In this document: piece after piece, positions 52,935 through 61,807 of the stretch | Numbering within the stretch: position 1 is the stretch's first letter | Layout: the number at the start of each line of letters is the position of its first letter | From: Halanaerobiales bacterium | Lineage (GTDB): Bacteria > Bacillota > Halanaerobiia > Halanaerobiales > Halanaerobiaceae | Reading direction: 5' to 3' | Assembly: GCA_016278485.1 (NCBI GenBank) | Contig: JADQBT010000014.1 | Location: 1 to 64,000, forward strand | Length of the DNA: 64,000 nt | Program-made: the position numbers and the translations under genes | The notes under the pieces: generated by a model | The model's database searches: none | What the model was told of the DNA's origin: nothing | Seen by the model: only the letters and a program-made list of their open reading frames with translations

Positions 52935-53792
52935 CTACCTCTTCCTAATCTTCGGATTCGATATTTCATCTATTGCAAAATTCATTAAAGCAAAAGAAGT
53001 TCCTAATAAGCCAATAAATAGTCCAGGTGGTAAGAACCACCACCAGGCATTATATAATAAAGCAGCATTGTTCTGTGCCCAGTAAAGCATCGTTCCCCAG
53101 GTAACTGCAGATACATTACCCAATCCAATAAACTCTAAAGTTGCTTCCCCAATGATTGCAGCCAGAGTTGAGGTGAAAAAAGTAGCCATAACAAGAGAAA
53201 TAATATTTGGCAATATTTCTCTAAAAACAATTATAAAAGGGTTTTCACCTAATACTTCAGCTACTTTGACAAACTCTCTTTCGCTAACAGATAATACCTG
53301 TGAGCGAATTACTCTTGCTCCCCAGGCCCAGCCTGTTAATGATAAGACCAGGATAATTGGTAAAACTCCTTTGATAGTAATATAAGAAGCAACTACAATT
53401 ATCAGCGGCAAACTAGGGATAACCAGAAATATACTATTTACAAATGAAATTACATCATCTACCCTACCTTTAAAGTAACCACTGATTAAACCCAGCGCTA
53501 AGGCAACAAAGGTTGTAATTATGCCTGTTACCATACCCACAAGTAAAGTTAGACGGGTTCCATAAATTAATCTTGATAAAATGTCATAACCTGCATGAGT
53601 AGTTCCCAGAAGATGTTTGGAAGTTGGTTCTGAACGTAAAGGAAATTCCCCCGCTGCATCTTCTCGCTGTTTTGGTTCAAATGGAGCAATTAGTGGGGCA
53701 AAAACTGCTACAATAATAAACATCGATAGAATAATTAAACCCAGCATTGCTTTTTTATTTTCTATAAATAGTTTTAGCATGTCTTTAATCAT
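52935..53792 (-). CDS. Oligopeptide-type ABC transporter permease (OppC type)
   Basis: The 285-residue permease has an OppC-type N-terminal helix, five more transmembrane segments and the EAA-type loop in REFVKVAEVLGENPFIIVFR. Its ATG overlaps the stop of the OppB-type gene (TAATG), so stoichiometry is set by coupled translation. It forms the pore with OppB type. Confidence 0.92.
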   Translation of the reverse strand: MIKDMLKLFIENKKAMLGLIILSMFIIVAVFAPLIAPFEPKQREDAAGEFPLRSEPTSKHLLGTTHAGYDILSRLIYGTRLTLLVGMVTGIITTFVALALGLISGYFKGRVDDVISFVNSIFLVIPSLPLIIVVASYITIKGVLPIILVLSLTGWAWGARVIRSQVLSVSEREFVKVAEVLGENPFIIVFREILPNIISLVMATFFTSTLAAIIGEATLEFIGLGNVSAVTWGTMLYWAQNNAALLYNAWWWFLPPGLFIGLLGTSFALMNFAIDEISNPKIRKR

Positions 53793-54775
53793 TATTTAGC
53801 ACCATCCCTTATTCTGGGATCTAATAACATAATTAATATATCTGCTATAAAATTTGAAATTAATACTCCTACAGTTATAAATAAAAATATTGCTTGCAAC
53901 AAGGGATAATCCTGTTGCTGGACTGCTTGGAATAACATAAAACCAACTCCTGGATATGAAAAAACCATCTCTGTAACTAAACTACCACCAATTACAAAAC
54001 CAAAAGCCATCGCAAAACCAGAGATTGATGGTAAAATTGCATTTCTGGCTGCATAGGTATTTTTGATCCTATTTATAGAAAGACCCTTTGCCTTGGCCAC
54101 AGTAATATAATCTTCTGCTAATACATTAATCATATTATTTCTAATCGTCAACATCCAATAACCCAGTGAGCTAATAGTAATTACTGCTCCTGGTAAAAGA
54201 CCGTGATAGATAATTGATTTAATATAAGCCCATCCATCTGCTGTTGTCACTGAGATGCTATGGGCGCCTCCTAATGGAAACCAGGGATTTTTAAAAGCAA
54301 AAAAGTAAACTAAAATTAATCCAAACCAAAAATAAGGAAATGAACGTATAAATAAAAATAATCCAAGTATTGCATCTGACACTTTACTTTTTCGTTTCCA
54401 GGCAATTGCAATGCCCAACATTGTACCAAAAATAAAGCTTAAAACAGTAGCAATCCCCATTAAACCAATTGTCCAGGGAAGTGCTTTTGCCAATACATCC
54501 CAAACTTTAGCAGGATAATGACTAATTGAAACACCTAAATCTCCTTGACTAATGTTAACAAGATAATCCCAATATTGCACAAAAATAGATTTATCTGTTT
54601 CTAGTCCAAAGGCTGCTCTGATTGAATCAATCGCTTGTGGCTGTAAACCATCCAACTGATTAATGATAATCATGGCCGGATCACCCGGCATCAACCTAGG
54701 TAGTATAAAATTAATTGTTAAAGCTACAAAAATAGCAAATATAAGCCACATTGTTCTTCTCAAAAAATAGCGCAT
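53792..54775 (-). CDS. Oligopeptide-type ABC transporter permease (OppB type)
   Basis: The 327-residue permease has six transmembrane segments, the typical N-terminus with PRLMPGDPAM, and the loop DYITVAKAKGLSINRIKNTY. GAGGAGG precedes ATG. It lies about 80 bases after the binding-protein gene, with a small stem-loop between, which is common where the binding protein must be made in excess. Confidence 0.92.
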   Translation of the reverse strand: MRYFLRRTMWLIFAIFVALTINFILPRLMPGDPAMIIINQLDGLQPQAIDSIRAAFGLETDKSIFVQYWDYLVNISQGDLGVSISHYPAKVWDVLAKALPWTIGLMGIATVLSFIFGTMLGIAIAWKRKSKVSDAILGLFLFIRSFPYFWFGLILVYFFAFKNPWFPLGGAHSISVTTADGWAYIKSIIYHGLLPGAVITISSLGYWMLTIRNNMINVLAEDYITVAKAKGLSINRIKNTYAARNAILPSISGFAMAFGFVIGGSLVTEMVFSYPGVGFMLFQAVQQQDYPLLQAIFLFITVGVLISNFIADILIMLLDPRIRDGAK

Positions 54776-54816
54776 CTGCTTCCTCCTCTAAGCTAATCTC
54801 TAACTTGATGCAAGCA

Positions 54817-54843
54817 TGAAGGCCCCCAACTAAGAGGGCCTCA
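54817..54843 (-). other. Intercistronic stem-loop between binding protein and permease genes
   Basis: On the minus strand AGGCCC pairs with GGGCCT around a 10-base loop, with weak T-content after it. It can act as a partial terminator or protect the upstream mRNA from decay, which would raise binding protein over permease. Confidence 0.6.
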
Positions 54844-54855
54844 TTATAATTTTAT

Positions 54856-56523
54856 TTATTCAACTGGTTGTAGATTTAAGAAGACAGGCATTTTTGCCAT
54901 ACCAGCTGTGTGTGGTGCGGTATATGGATTATCTTCATTTGGCCAACCAGTAAAGTTTCTGGTACTATATTCAAACCAGATTGGATTAAAGAATAATGGT
55001 ACCATCGGCATATCTCTTGTAAAATGAGTGATAACTTCTTCCATTAATTTATCTTTTACTCTATCACTTTCTGTTCTTGAATAACCAGCTAAGGCTTCAT
55101 CAACTTCTTCATTCATATATCTTAGCTGTGAATGACCAGTTGCTGCTTCTCCTACAGGTGCTGAAAGTCTTGAAGGTAGGATATTATTAAACTGGAAGTA
55201 TGGTGAGAAACCTGAAGTTGCATAGTCAATAGACATATTGTAGTCACCATTTGTAATATTATCTAAAAATGGTGATGGCCAGGCAACCTGTTTAACACTT
55301 GCTTGCACACCAACTTCTAGTAGCTGAGTATGAATTGCCTCTACAGCAGTCACCCAATCTGTCCAGCCAGTTGGCACATAAAGACTGAAGGAAAGTTCTT
55401 GACCATCTTTTTCCATAATACCATCACTATTAAGTGTATATCCGGCTTCATTTAATAGTTCTTTGGCTTGAGCTGGATCATAAGGCCAGTCATATTTTTC
55501 TTTTACAGCGTCAGGTACTAAGTCAAGATAACCTTTTTTAACTCCAAAATTGGCTGCAGGTACTGCACCAGATCCCATAATTGTAGTAATTTCTTGCTGA
55601 TCAATTGCCATCGCCATCGCTCTTCTGACAGTTCTGTTAGAGAATGGTTCTTGACCATTGTTTAAGTTTAAATATACAATATTACCTTCTGGTAACCAGT
55701 AATGATTATGCTCTGGATCTCTGTTGACAAAAGTCTTTTCAATGTTTGCTAAAAAGTAAGTTCCCCAATCAACTTCACCAGAAATAATTTTCATTGCTGC
55801 TTGCGAGTTTCCTGTTGCACTAATATACTGAACACCATCAATATATGGTAATGGTTTGCCATCAGCACCCATCTGCCAGTAATTAGGGTTACGCTCTAGA
55901 CGGAATGATTGAGCTGTGAAACTACCTTCTTCAAATAAGAATGGTCCAGTTCCCACAGGATTTTCGTTACCAGTCCACTTAGAGGGGTCATCTACCTTAG
56001 ACCAGATATGCTCTGGTACAATATAGATGCTTCCAATCTGAGGTAAGATAGTTGTGTTAACTCTATCAAAAGTAAAGTCAACTGTATAATCGTCAACTTT
56101 TTTTACTGCAACAAGTCCTTGATCCCAAATCGCGGCTTGATCTAATGCCTTATCTTCTTTTGCTAAATTTAAAGTAAAGACGACATCATCTGCATTAAAT
56201 GATTCACCGTCATTCCACTTAACATTTTCTCTTAAATGAAAGGTTAATGTTTTTAGATCGTCTGACCAGCTATACTCTTTTGCTAACCATGGTTCAATTT
56301 CTCCTTGATATGAGTTAGCAAATACTAAGGTTTCATACATGGGGCCAAAAGTAGCATGCAGAGCATTTGGTGAAAAAGGATTAAAATTCTTAATCAAAAC
56401 ACCCTGTTTACTTGCAGTCACCCTGACAGTTCCACCTCTATTTACCTCTTCTGCCAATACACTGAACCCAAATAAACTGATAAATAATAATAAAACAAGA
56501 CCTACCACAAAATATTTTTTCAT
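54856..56523 (-). CDS. Oligopeptide-type ABC substrate-binding protein
   Basis: The 555-residue exported protein (family 5 extracellular solute-binding) has a signal peptide from MKKYFVVGLVLLLF to SVLA-EEV, with no lipobox Cys. ATG 56523 lies seven bases after GAGGAGG; the longer frame has no site. Family features include LRENVKWNDGESFNADDVVF, GTGPFLFEEGSF and the C-terminal DMPMVPLFFNP. It is the first gene of the salvage operon and should capture murein fragments. The lack of a lipid anchor suggests a periplasm, as does the sugar-binding protein at 32-33 kb. Confidence 0.9.
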   Translation of the reverse strand: MKKYFVVGLVLLLFISLFGFSVLAEEVNRGGTVRVTASKQGVLIKNFNPFSPNALHATFGPMYETLVFANSYQGEIEPWLAKEYSWSDDLKTLTFHLRENVKWNDGESFNADDVVFTLNLAKEDKALDQAAIWDQGLVAVKKVDDYTVDFTFDRVNTTILPQIGSIYIVPEHIWSKVDDPSKWTGNENPVGTGPFLFEEGSFTAQSFRLERNPNYWQMGADGKPLPYIDGVQYISATGNSQAAMKIISGEVDWGTYFLANIEKTFVNRDPEHNHYWLPEGNIVYLNLNNGQEPFSNRTVRRAMAMAIDQQEITTIMGSGAVPAANFGVKKGYLDLVPDAVKEKYDWPYDPAQAKELLNEAGYTLNSDGIMEKDGQELSFSLYVPTGWTDWVTAVEAIHTQLLEVGVQASVKQVAWPSPFLDNITNGDYNMSIDYATSGFSPYFQFNNILPSRLSAPVGEAATGHSQLRYMNEEVDEALAGYSRTESDRVKDKLMEEVITHFTRDMPMVPLFFNPIWFEYSTRNFTGWPNEDNPYTAPHTAGMAKMPVFLNLQPVE

Positions 56524-56606
56524 TTTTTTCCTCCTCGAAAGATTAGAATTGTTTGAACTATCTGCCTTTATTAACTTATTCGACACAATAATAAAATATC
56601 CTTTTT

Positions 56607-56637
56607 ATTATACATTATTTAATAAAATAATTTTATT
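56607..56637 (-). promoter_or_regulatory. Candidate promoter and operator of the salvage operon
   Basis: On the minus strand a perfect TATAAT lies at 56612-56607, about 84 bases before the binding-protein start. A 17-base palindrome of arms AATAAAAT/ATTTTATT lies at 56621-56637, where the -35 box should be. No good -35 hexamer is seen. The palindrome may bind the MurR-like regulator, but such AT-rich symmetry can arise by chance. Confidence 0.4.
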
Positions 56638-56695
56638 AACTTATATTTTTTAGCATTCTAGTTATAATAATATTAAAATTAAAGGAAGTGATTTT

Positions 56696-57418
56696 TTGAA
56701 AAAAAATAAAATTCGCCTGGCTCTTTCCCTATTCATGGTCTTTTTATTGATATTTACTTTAGCTGGTTGTGGCGCTGAAGATAATGCTACTGATAATGAT
56801 AATGACAATACTATTAATGGTGATAATGGTGCAGCAAATAAAGATGAAAATAATACTACAGAAAATAATGCTGCAACTGAAAATGATGTATATATTACTG
56901 AATATCGATCGGAAAGAACAGATGAGGACTATAAAACCGCACTTAAAGAACTTGTTGATGCAGACGAAGCAGGTGAAATAACTTATCCTGAAAATACGCT
57001 AATTAGATATCCTTTTGTACCTTTGCGAAAAGACGGAGAATTAATTGGCCACGGAACCTGGGTAAGACAGATTATTTACCAACATGCTGAAGATATGTTA
57101 GCTGTTGTTGCACCTGATGGTTCAATTCTAAAATGGTATCCTATTGATGCAAATGATCATCACCCAGAATTAAAGGAAGAAGAATATCTTAAAAAATATT
57201 ATGGTATGACCCAGGAAACTACTTTTAATCCTGAAACAGACGTAATTTCTGGGTCCACTATTTCTTCAAATACTTTCTTTTTCGAGCTTAGAAATATTTT
57301 ATTAACCTATGAGCAGTATGGCCCGGGTAAACCAGCAGAAGAAGAGGAAGAGGCTGAGGCTGATGCAGAAGAGGAAGAAGCAGCAGCGGCAGAGGAAGAA
57401 GCAGAAGGAGACGCTTAA
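56696..57418 (+). CDS. Lipoprotein with FMN-bind-like motif and acidic tail
   Basis: The 240-residue product has a lipoprotein signal (FLLIFTLAGCGAED, Cys about 25), an Asn/Asp-rich linker of about 45 residues, a folded part, and an extremely acidic Glu/Ala tail (last 26 residues). The segment DVISGSTISSNTFFFELRNI (about 181-200) resembles the S-G-A-T-x-T/S motif of FMN-bind domains, where ApbE attaches FMN to the Thr. TTG 56696 follows AAAGGAAGTG. A redox role outside the membrane is possible. It is divergent from the salvage operon. Confidence 0.7.
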   Translation: MKKNKIRLALSLFMVFLLIFTLAGCGAEDNATDNDNDNTINGDNGAANKDENNTTENNAATENDVYITEYRSERTDEDYKTALKELVDADEAGEITYPENTLIRYPFVPLRKDGELIGHGTWVRQIIYQHAEDMLAVVAPDGSILKWYPIDANDHHPELKEEEYLKKYYGMTQETTFNPETDVISGSTISSNTFFFELRNILLTYEQYGPGKPAEEEEEAEADAEEEEAAAAEEEAEGDA

Positions 57419-57467
57419 TCCATTTAAGTTAAAAAATAGTATATAAGTTAAATAATAACGATAAAAG

Positions 57468-57502
57468 AGATAGCCTGTAAGTTTGGCTGTCCCTTTTTAG
57501 TT
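57468..57502 (+). terminator. Terminator of the lipoprotein gene
   Basis: GAGATAGCC pairs imperfectly with GGCTGTCCC, followed by TTTTTAG. The stem contains a mismatch, but position and T-run fit. Confidence 0.65.
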
Positions 57503-57522
57503 GCAACATTAAATTATTTATT

Positions 57523-59562
57523 TTAAATTTCATCTAATATAGAAGCATCTTTTTTTATTCTCAATTGTGTTTTGGATAATTTCTCAACTTTAGTCAGATC
57601 TAATTTTTCCTTAGGAAGTTCATATAAGAATCTGGAGGGAATAACCTGTTTAAGTTGTTCACTAAAATTTTGTTTTTTTGTTTTGGCGAAACTAATAAAT
57701 AATATTTTCTCTGCTCTAGTCATAGCCACATAGAAAAGTCGCCGTTCTTCTTCTACAGCAAACTGATTTTGGCCACTTAATTGTTCTTCCAAACTTTTTT
57801 GATGGGGAAAGACATCTTCTTCTGCAGCTACAATAAATACTACCGGAAATTCGAGTCCCTTGGCTGCATGAGCAGTCATCACTTTCACTTGATCTTTTTT
57901 ATCTTTTTCAAGTAAATCCTGTCCACCAATTAATTTATTAACAAGTAAGTAATCATATAAAGAATTAGTTGGGTTATATTTTTGATAATTTTCTAAATCT
58001 TCAAAAAAGAAATTTACATACTCAACTCTTTCTTGTGGATCTTCTAAATTAGCTAGCACATTATTCTCGAAATCAATTGCTTCATAAAGTTCTTTCACCT
58101 TATGATAAATAGACATTTTGCGATTTCTTAATTCATAGATCTTATCAAGTACTCTTCTTTTAAATTCAACAACATTAGCTCCCTTTTTCTTGCCTATTCC
58201 CCGAACAGCTGTAGGGTTTTCAAATACATCTGTTAATTCCATTTTATTTTGGCGGGCATATTTATTTATTTCACTTAAAAGAACATCTCCAACCCCATCA
58301 ACTTCAATTGTAAATAGTCTTTTTAAAGCCAATTGATCTTCTGGATTAACGATTAATTTTAAATAATTAATTAAATATCTAATTTCCTGTCTATCAAAAA
58401 AACTAACTCCACCGATTACTTGGTAAGGAATTCTCTTTTTAGGAAATAATCTTTGAATATAATAGGATTGGTAGTGCGTTCTACATAATACTGCGATATC
58501 ATTATAGCTATATCCATAATTGTTCACCAAGTTAATAATTCTTTTCGCTATATAATTAGCTTCAATATAAGGATCAGCTGCTTCAGCTATAAAAATTGGT
58601 GCTCCATTATCCTGATCGGTCCAGGCTAACTTAGCTTTATTCTGTTTGTTATTTTTTATTAACTCATTTGAGACTGTTATAATATTATTTGAACTGCGAT
58701 AATTCCGTTCTAGTTTTATGATTTTGGCTTCTGGATAATCTCTTTCAAATTCAAGTATATTACTAATATCTGCCCCGCGAAAAGCATAAATTCCCTGCCA
58801 ATCATCACCAACTACAAAGATATTATTTTCTGGTTGGGCCAGTAAGTTTGTAATTTGATATTGAGAGTGGTTGACATCTTGATATTCATCAACCTGAACA
58901 TATTTAAATTTATTCTGATACTTTTTTAAGATTTCAGGATTATTAGTAAATAATTCTATAGTTTTTTTAATAAGATCATTAAAATCAAAAGAATTATTAT
59001 TAGCTAGCACTCGCTCATATTCTCTAAAAATCTTTTCCACAACTTGATAATAATTGCGAGAACGCTGATCATTTTTTGCAAATTTTGCTGTTAAGCTTTC
59101 GGGATTAACCAACTCCATCTTGGCTTTTTGAATTATATTAAAAACTAACCTTGGATCATAATCCTCTTCTTTAAGTTTAAACTCAAAAATTATATCTTCT
59201 ATAATATCATGTGAATCCTGTGTATCATAAATTAGACAACCTTCACTCCGGTTCAATTTATGGATATGTTTTCGTAAAATTCTTAGACAGATACTATGAA
59301 AGGTACCAATCCACATCTCTTTTGTTTTTTCTTTAGCAAGTAACTTGTCCATCTTATCTTGCATATCATTTGCTGCTTTATTTGTAAAAGTTACAGTTAA
59401 AATATTAGCTGGATTTACACCCTGTCTAACTAAATTAGCTGTTCTATATGTTAAGGTTCTTGTTTTACCACTTCCTGCTCCGGCCAGGACCAGAACAGGA
59501 CCAGTTAAAATCTCTGCTGCTTTTTGTTGGTTCTGGTTCAAATGCTGCATTAAATAATTCAT
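57523..59562 (-). CDS. UvrD/PcrA-type superfamily 1 DNA helicase
   Basis: The 679-residue helicase shows the SF1A motifs in order: QQKAAEILTGPVLVLAGAGS with the Walker A GSGKT (about 30), TFTNKAANDMQDK (Ia), VDEYQDVNHSQYQI (II), VGDDWQGIYAFRGAD (III), LERNYRSS (IV), VMTAHAAKGLEFPVVFIV (V) and RRLFYVAMTRAE (VI). It translocates on single-stranded DNA and takes part in repair or replication restart. It is a little shorter than PcrA and lacks its long C-terminal tail. AAGGAG precedes ATG. Confidence 0.95.
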   Translation of the reverse strand: MNYLMQHLNQNQQKAAEILTGPVLVLAGAGSGKTRTLTYRTANLVRQGVNPANILTVTFTNKAANDMQDKMDKLLAKEKTKEMWIGTFHSICLRILRKHIHKLNRSEGCLIYDTQDSHDIIEDIIFEFKLKEEDYDPRLVFNIIQKAKMELVNPESLTAKFAKNDQRSRNYYQVVEKIFREYERVLANNNSFDFNDLIKKTIELFTNNPEILKKYQNKFKYVQVDEYQDVNHSQYQITNLLAQPENNIFVVGDDWQGIYAFRGADISNILEFERDYPEAKIIKLERNYRSSNNIITVSNELIKNNKQNKAKLAWTDQDNGAPIFIAEAADPYIEANYIAKRIINLVNNYGYSYNDIAVLCRTHYQSYYIQRLFPKKRIPYQVIGGVSFFDRQEIRYLINYLKLIVNPEDQLALKRLFTIEVDGVGDVLLSEINKYARQNKMELTDVFENPTAVRGIGKKKGANVVEFKRRVLDKIYELRNRKMSIYHKVKELYEAIDFENNVLANLEDPQERVEYVNFFFEDLENYQKYNPTNSLYDYLLVNKLIGGQDLLEKDKKDQVKVMTAHAAKGLEFPVVFIVAAEEDVFPHQKSLEEQLSGQNQFAVEEERRLFYVAMTRAEKILFISFAKTKKQNFSEQLKQVIPSRFLYELPKEKLDLTKVEKLSKTQLRIKKDASILDEI

Positions 59563-59633
59563 CTAAAAACTCCTTCATCAATTTTTCACACAAAATCTAT
59601 TATATCTTTCGGAGAGGAGCTTTACAAGAAAAA

Positions 59634-59660
59634 ATCCAGAGAAATTAATCTCTGGATGAT
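59634..59660 (-). terminator. Terminator overlapping the end of the upstream membrane gene
   Basis: On the minus strand ATCCAGAGA pairs with TCTCTGGAT around TTAATT, followed by TTTTTC. The 5' arm holds the last codons (Ser-Arg-Asp) and the stop lies in the loop of the 59645-60586 gene. Confidence 0.9.
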
Positions 59661-60586
59661 GAATGATCTTTATGTAATACCCAAAAAAGAATAATCCCAA
59701 AAATAAAAGTCGAAATAGCAGTCTCAATAAAATGAGCCCTACTTACTTCTGCTGGCATAAAAGCATTAGGTAAAATATGTTGAATGTTCATTGGTATGCT
59801 AACCATTAATGCAGTAGCAAAAGTACCAGTTAGTTTGTTACTTTTAGTCATATGAATCACCGGTAGAGCAAAGCCTGCCCAGGCAAGGGCTCTAAATAGC
59901 TGAACCAAAACTAAGAGTGGAGTCTGCGTAAAAACATATTTTAACTGTAAGAAAAAACTACCTGGGTCTGTTCCCTGATAAAATTCTAAAACAGCTGGGT
60001 TTTGCCAAGCTACATAATATCCAAAACCAAAATAGAGCAACTCATAACTAATAACTATAATTATTGATTTCCAGATCCATTGTTTATTTGCCAATGTCGC
60101 TTTTAAATATTGTTTAAAACCTGCCGAACTATTCTTTTTGTTTTTTCCGAACATAATCACCGCTAGCGGAACGACTGTCATGGCAAGCACAAGACCTATC
60201 ACAAACTGTCCTCCTATAATCTCTAACGGTATATCAATTACTGGAATAGTCCCCGCTCCAAATAATACGGCTAGATCAGTTAAAAAAAAGACCGCCTCAA
60301 TCTGAGCCATAAATGTTAATACTCCAAAAAATGATATTGCCAGACCGACCATTAAAGGCCTACCTTGCCAACTTGACTGTTTGATAACAAAAATGATGAT
60401 TGAAATGTTGACTAAATTGACGATAAAAAGTAAAACCAAAATCTTAGCACCGTCTGCTTGAGTTGTTTCTGTTGCTGCAGATTGCATTAAAAAACTACTG
60501 AGTATTATGAAAATAACAGTCATCAGTACGGCAAGTAAAATAATCTTGCCAGAAAAATAAATAGTATTTTTTATTTTAATTTCCAA
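59645..60586 (-). CDS. Multi-pass membrane protein of unknown function
   Basis: The 313-residue protein has about eight transmembrane segments. No CPBP, transporter or other signature was found with confidence. The N-terminal half forms four helices, a basic loop (FGKNKKNSSAGFKQYLKATL) divides the protein, and the second half contains four more with LVQLFRALAWAGFALPVIH. The nominal start is TTG 60586, two bases after AAAGGGGG; ATT 60580 is at a better distance. It is not clearly linked to neighbours. Confidence 0.65.
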   Translation of the reverse strand: MEIKIKNTIYFSGKIILLAVLMTVIFIILSSFLMQSAATETTQADGAKILVLLFIVNLVNISIIIFVIKQSSWQGRPLMVGLAISFFGVLTFMAQIEAVFFLTDLAVLFGAGTIPVIDIPLEIIGGQFVIGLVLAMTVVPLAVIMFGKNKKNSSAGFKQYLKATLANKQWIWKSIIIVISYELLYFGFGYYVAWQNPAVLEFYQGTDPGSFFLQLKYVFTQTPLLVLVQLFRALAWAGFALPVIHMTKSNKLTGTFATALMVSIPMNIQHILPNAFMPAEVSRAHFIETAISTFIFGIILFWVLHKDHSSSRD

Positions 60587-60622
60587 GTCCCCCTTTTATA
60601 GACTAATCTAATATCTACCATA

Positions 60623-61630
60623 TTATATACTATAAATTAGTTTTTCTGCAATCTGAATTGCATTTAGGGCTGCACCTTTACGCAGATTATTAGCGACAAT
60701 CCACATATTAAAGGTATTATCTTGTGAGTTATCCCGTCTAATTCTACCAACCATTACCTCATCTAATTCTTCAGCCATAATCGCCAGTGGATATTGATTA
60801 TCAACTATTTTATCAATAACTTTGACACCTTCCATCTGATTAATCTCTTCTTTCAATTCTTCAACAGAAAAAGCTTTAACAGTCTCAACATTAACAGATT
60901 CAGAATGACCGTAAAAAACTGGAATCCTTACAGCAGTAGAAGTAATCGCAAGATCATCATCATTTAAAATTTTACGCGGTTCTCTAATCAATTTTAATTC
61001 TTCATTTGTGTATCCATCAGCAGCAAACACGTCAATATGTGGCAATGCATTAAACGCAATTTGATGTGGATAAACTTTGCTTTTTATTATCTTTTTTTCA
61101 TTAAAATCTTTAATCTGCTCTTCAAGCTCATTGATGGCTGCTTTTCCAGTCCCAGAGACTGCCTGATAAGTACTAATCACAATTCTCTTAATACCAAATT
61201 TATCATAAATGGGTTTTAGAGCTAAGACTAGTTGGATAGTTGAACAGTTAGGATTAGCAATAATTCCCTGATGATTCTTGAGTTGATCACCATTAATTTC
61301 TGGTACAACCAATGGCACACCCTCATCCATCCGAAAAGCATTACTATTATCAATTACCACTGCCCCTTCTTTGACAGCTTGAGGCACAATTTTTTTGCTT
61401 GGCAGACTACCGATACTGAATAAAGCAATATCTACCTCTGAAAAAACGCCAGGTTTTACCGGCTCTACAAAATATTCATTATTATTAAACAATATTTTTT
61501 TACCAGCTGATTTTTCAGATGCAATCACTTGCAAATTATTAATCGGAAAGTTTCTCTCTGCAAGTATTTTTAACATTTCACTACCTACAACACCAGTTGC
61601 TCCTACAACTGCAACATTATATTCTTTCAT
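60623..61630 (-). CDS. asd: Aspartate-semialdehyde dehydrogenase
   Basis: The 335-residue enzyme has the N-terminal NADP motif VAVVGATGVVGSEML, the catalytic Cys in NPNCSTIQLV (about 130), the TYQAVSGTGKAA segment and the C-terminal GHSESVNVET. It converts aspartyl phosphate to aspartate semialdehyde in synthesis of lysine, diaminopimelate, threonine and methionine. ATG 61630 is behind GGAGTGG. Upstream, a 29-codon frame coding for the start of aspartokinase remains (61649-61738), so the gene once followed lysC in an operon. Confidence 0.95.
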   Translation of the reverse strand: MKEYNVAVVGATGVVGSEMLKILAERNFPINNLQVIASEKSAGKKILFNNNEYFVEPVKPGVFSEVDIALFSIGSLPSKKIVPQAVKEGAVVIDNSNAFRMDEGVPLVVPEINGDQLKNHQGIIANPNCSTIQLVLALKPIYDKFGIKRIVISTYQAVSGTGKAAINELEEQIKDFNEKKIIKSKVYPHQIAFNALPHIDVFAADGYTNEELKLIREPRKILNDDDLAITSTAVRIPVFYGHSESVNVETVKAFSVEELKEEINQMEGVKVIDKIVDNQYPLAIMAEELDEVMVGRIRRDNSQDNTFNMWIVANNLRKGAALNAIQIAEKLIYSI

Positions 61631-61648
61631 CAAAAAACCCACTCCGTT

Positions 61649-61738
61649 TTAGTCTTTAATTACCCTGTCAGCCACTCTCTTTATTCTACTACTATCTGCT
61701 AAAGAAGTACCTCCGTATTTTTGTAATACTATATTCAC
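61649..61738 (-). pseudogene. Aspartokinase N-terminal remnant upstream of asd
   Basis: The 29-residue frame from GTG 61738 reads [20 protein letters not shown], then RVADRVIKD and TAA. The K-Y-G-G-T-S signature followed by S-R-I-K-R-V-A is the substrate- and ATP-binding start of aspartate kinases. The rest of the 400-residue enzyme is missing, and asd starts 18 bases later. It is a deletion relic of a lysC-asd operon; translation as a short leader peptide is possible because AGGA precedes the GTG. Confidence 0.85.
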
Positions 61739-61807
61739 AATCTGATCATCCTATCTATTTCATCAAATTCAGCTGGTTATTACTATTTACTATATCAGAT
61801 TATTTTA

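Noticed and set aside
61643-61807. Lysine or other riboswitch upstream of asd
   Set aside because: The gap is short and is explained by the aspartokinase remnant. No riboswitch core is recognisable.
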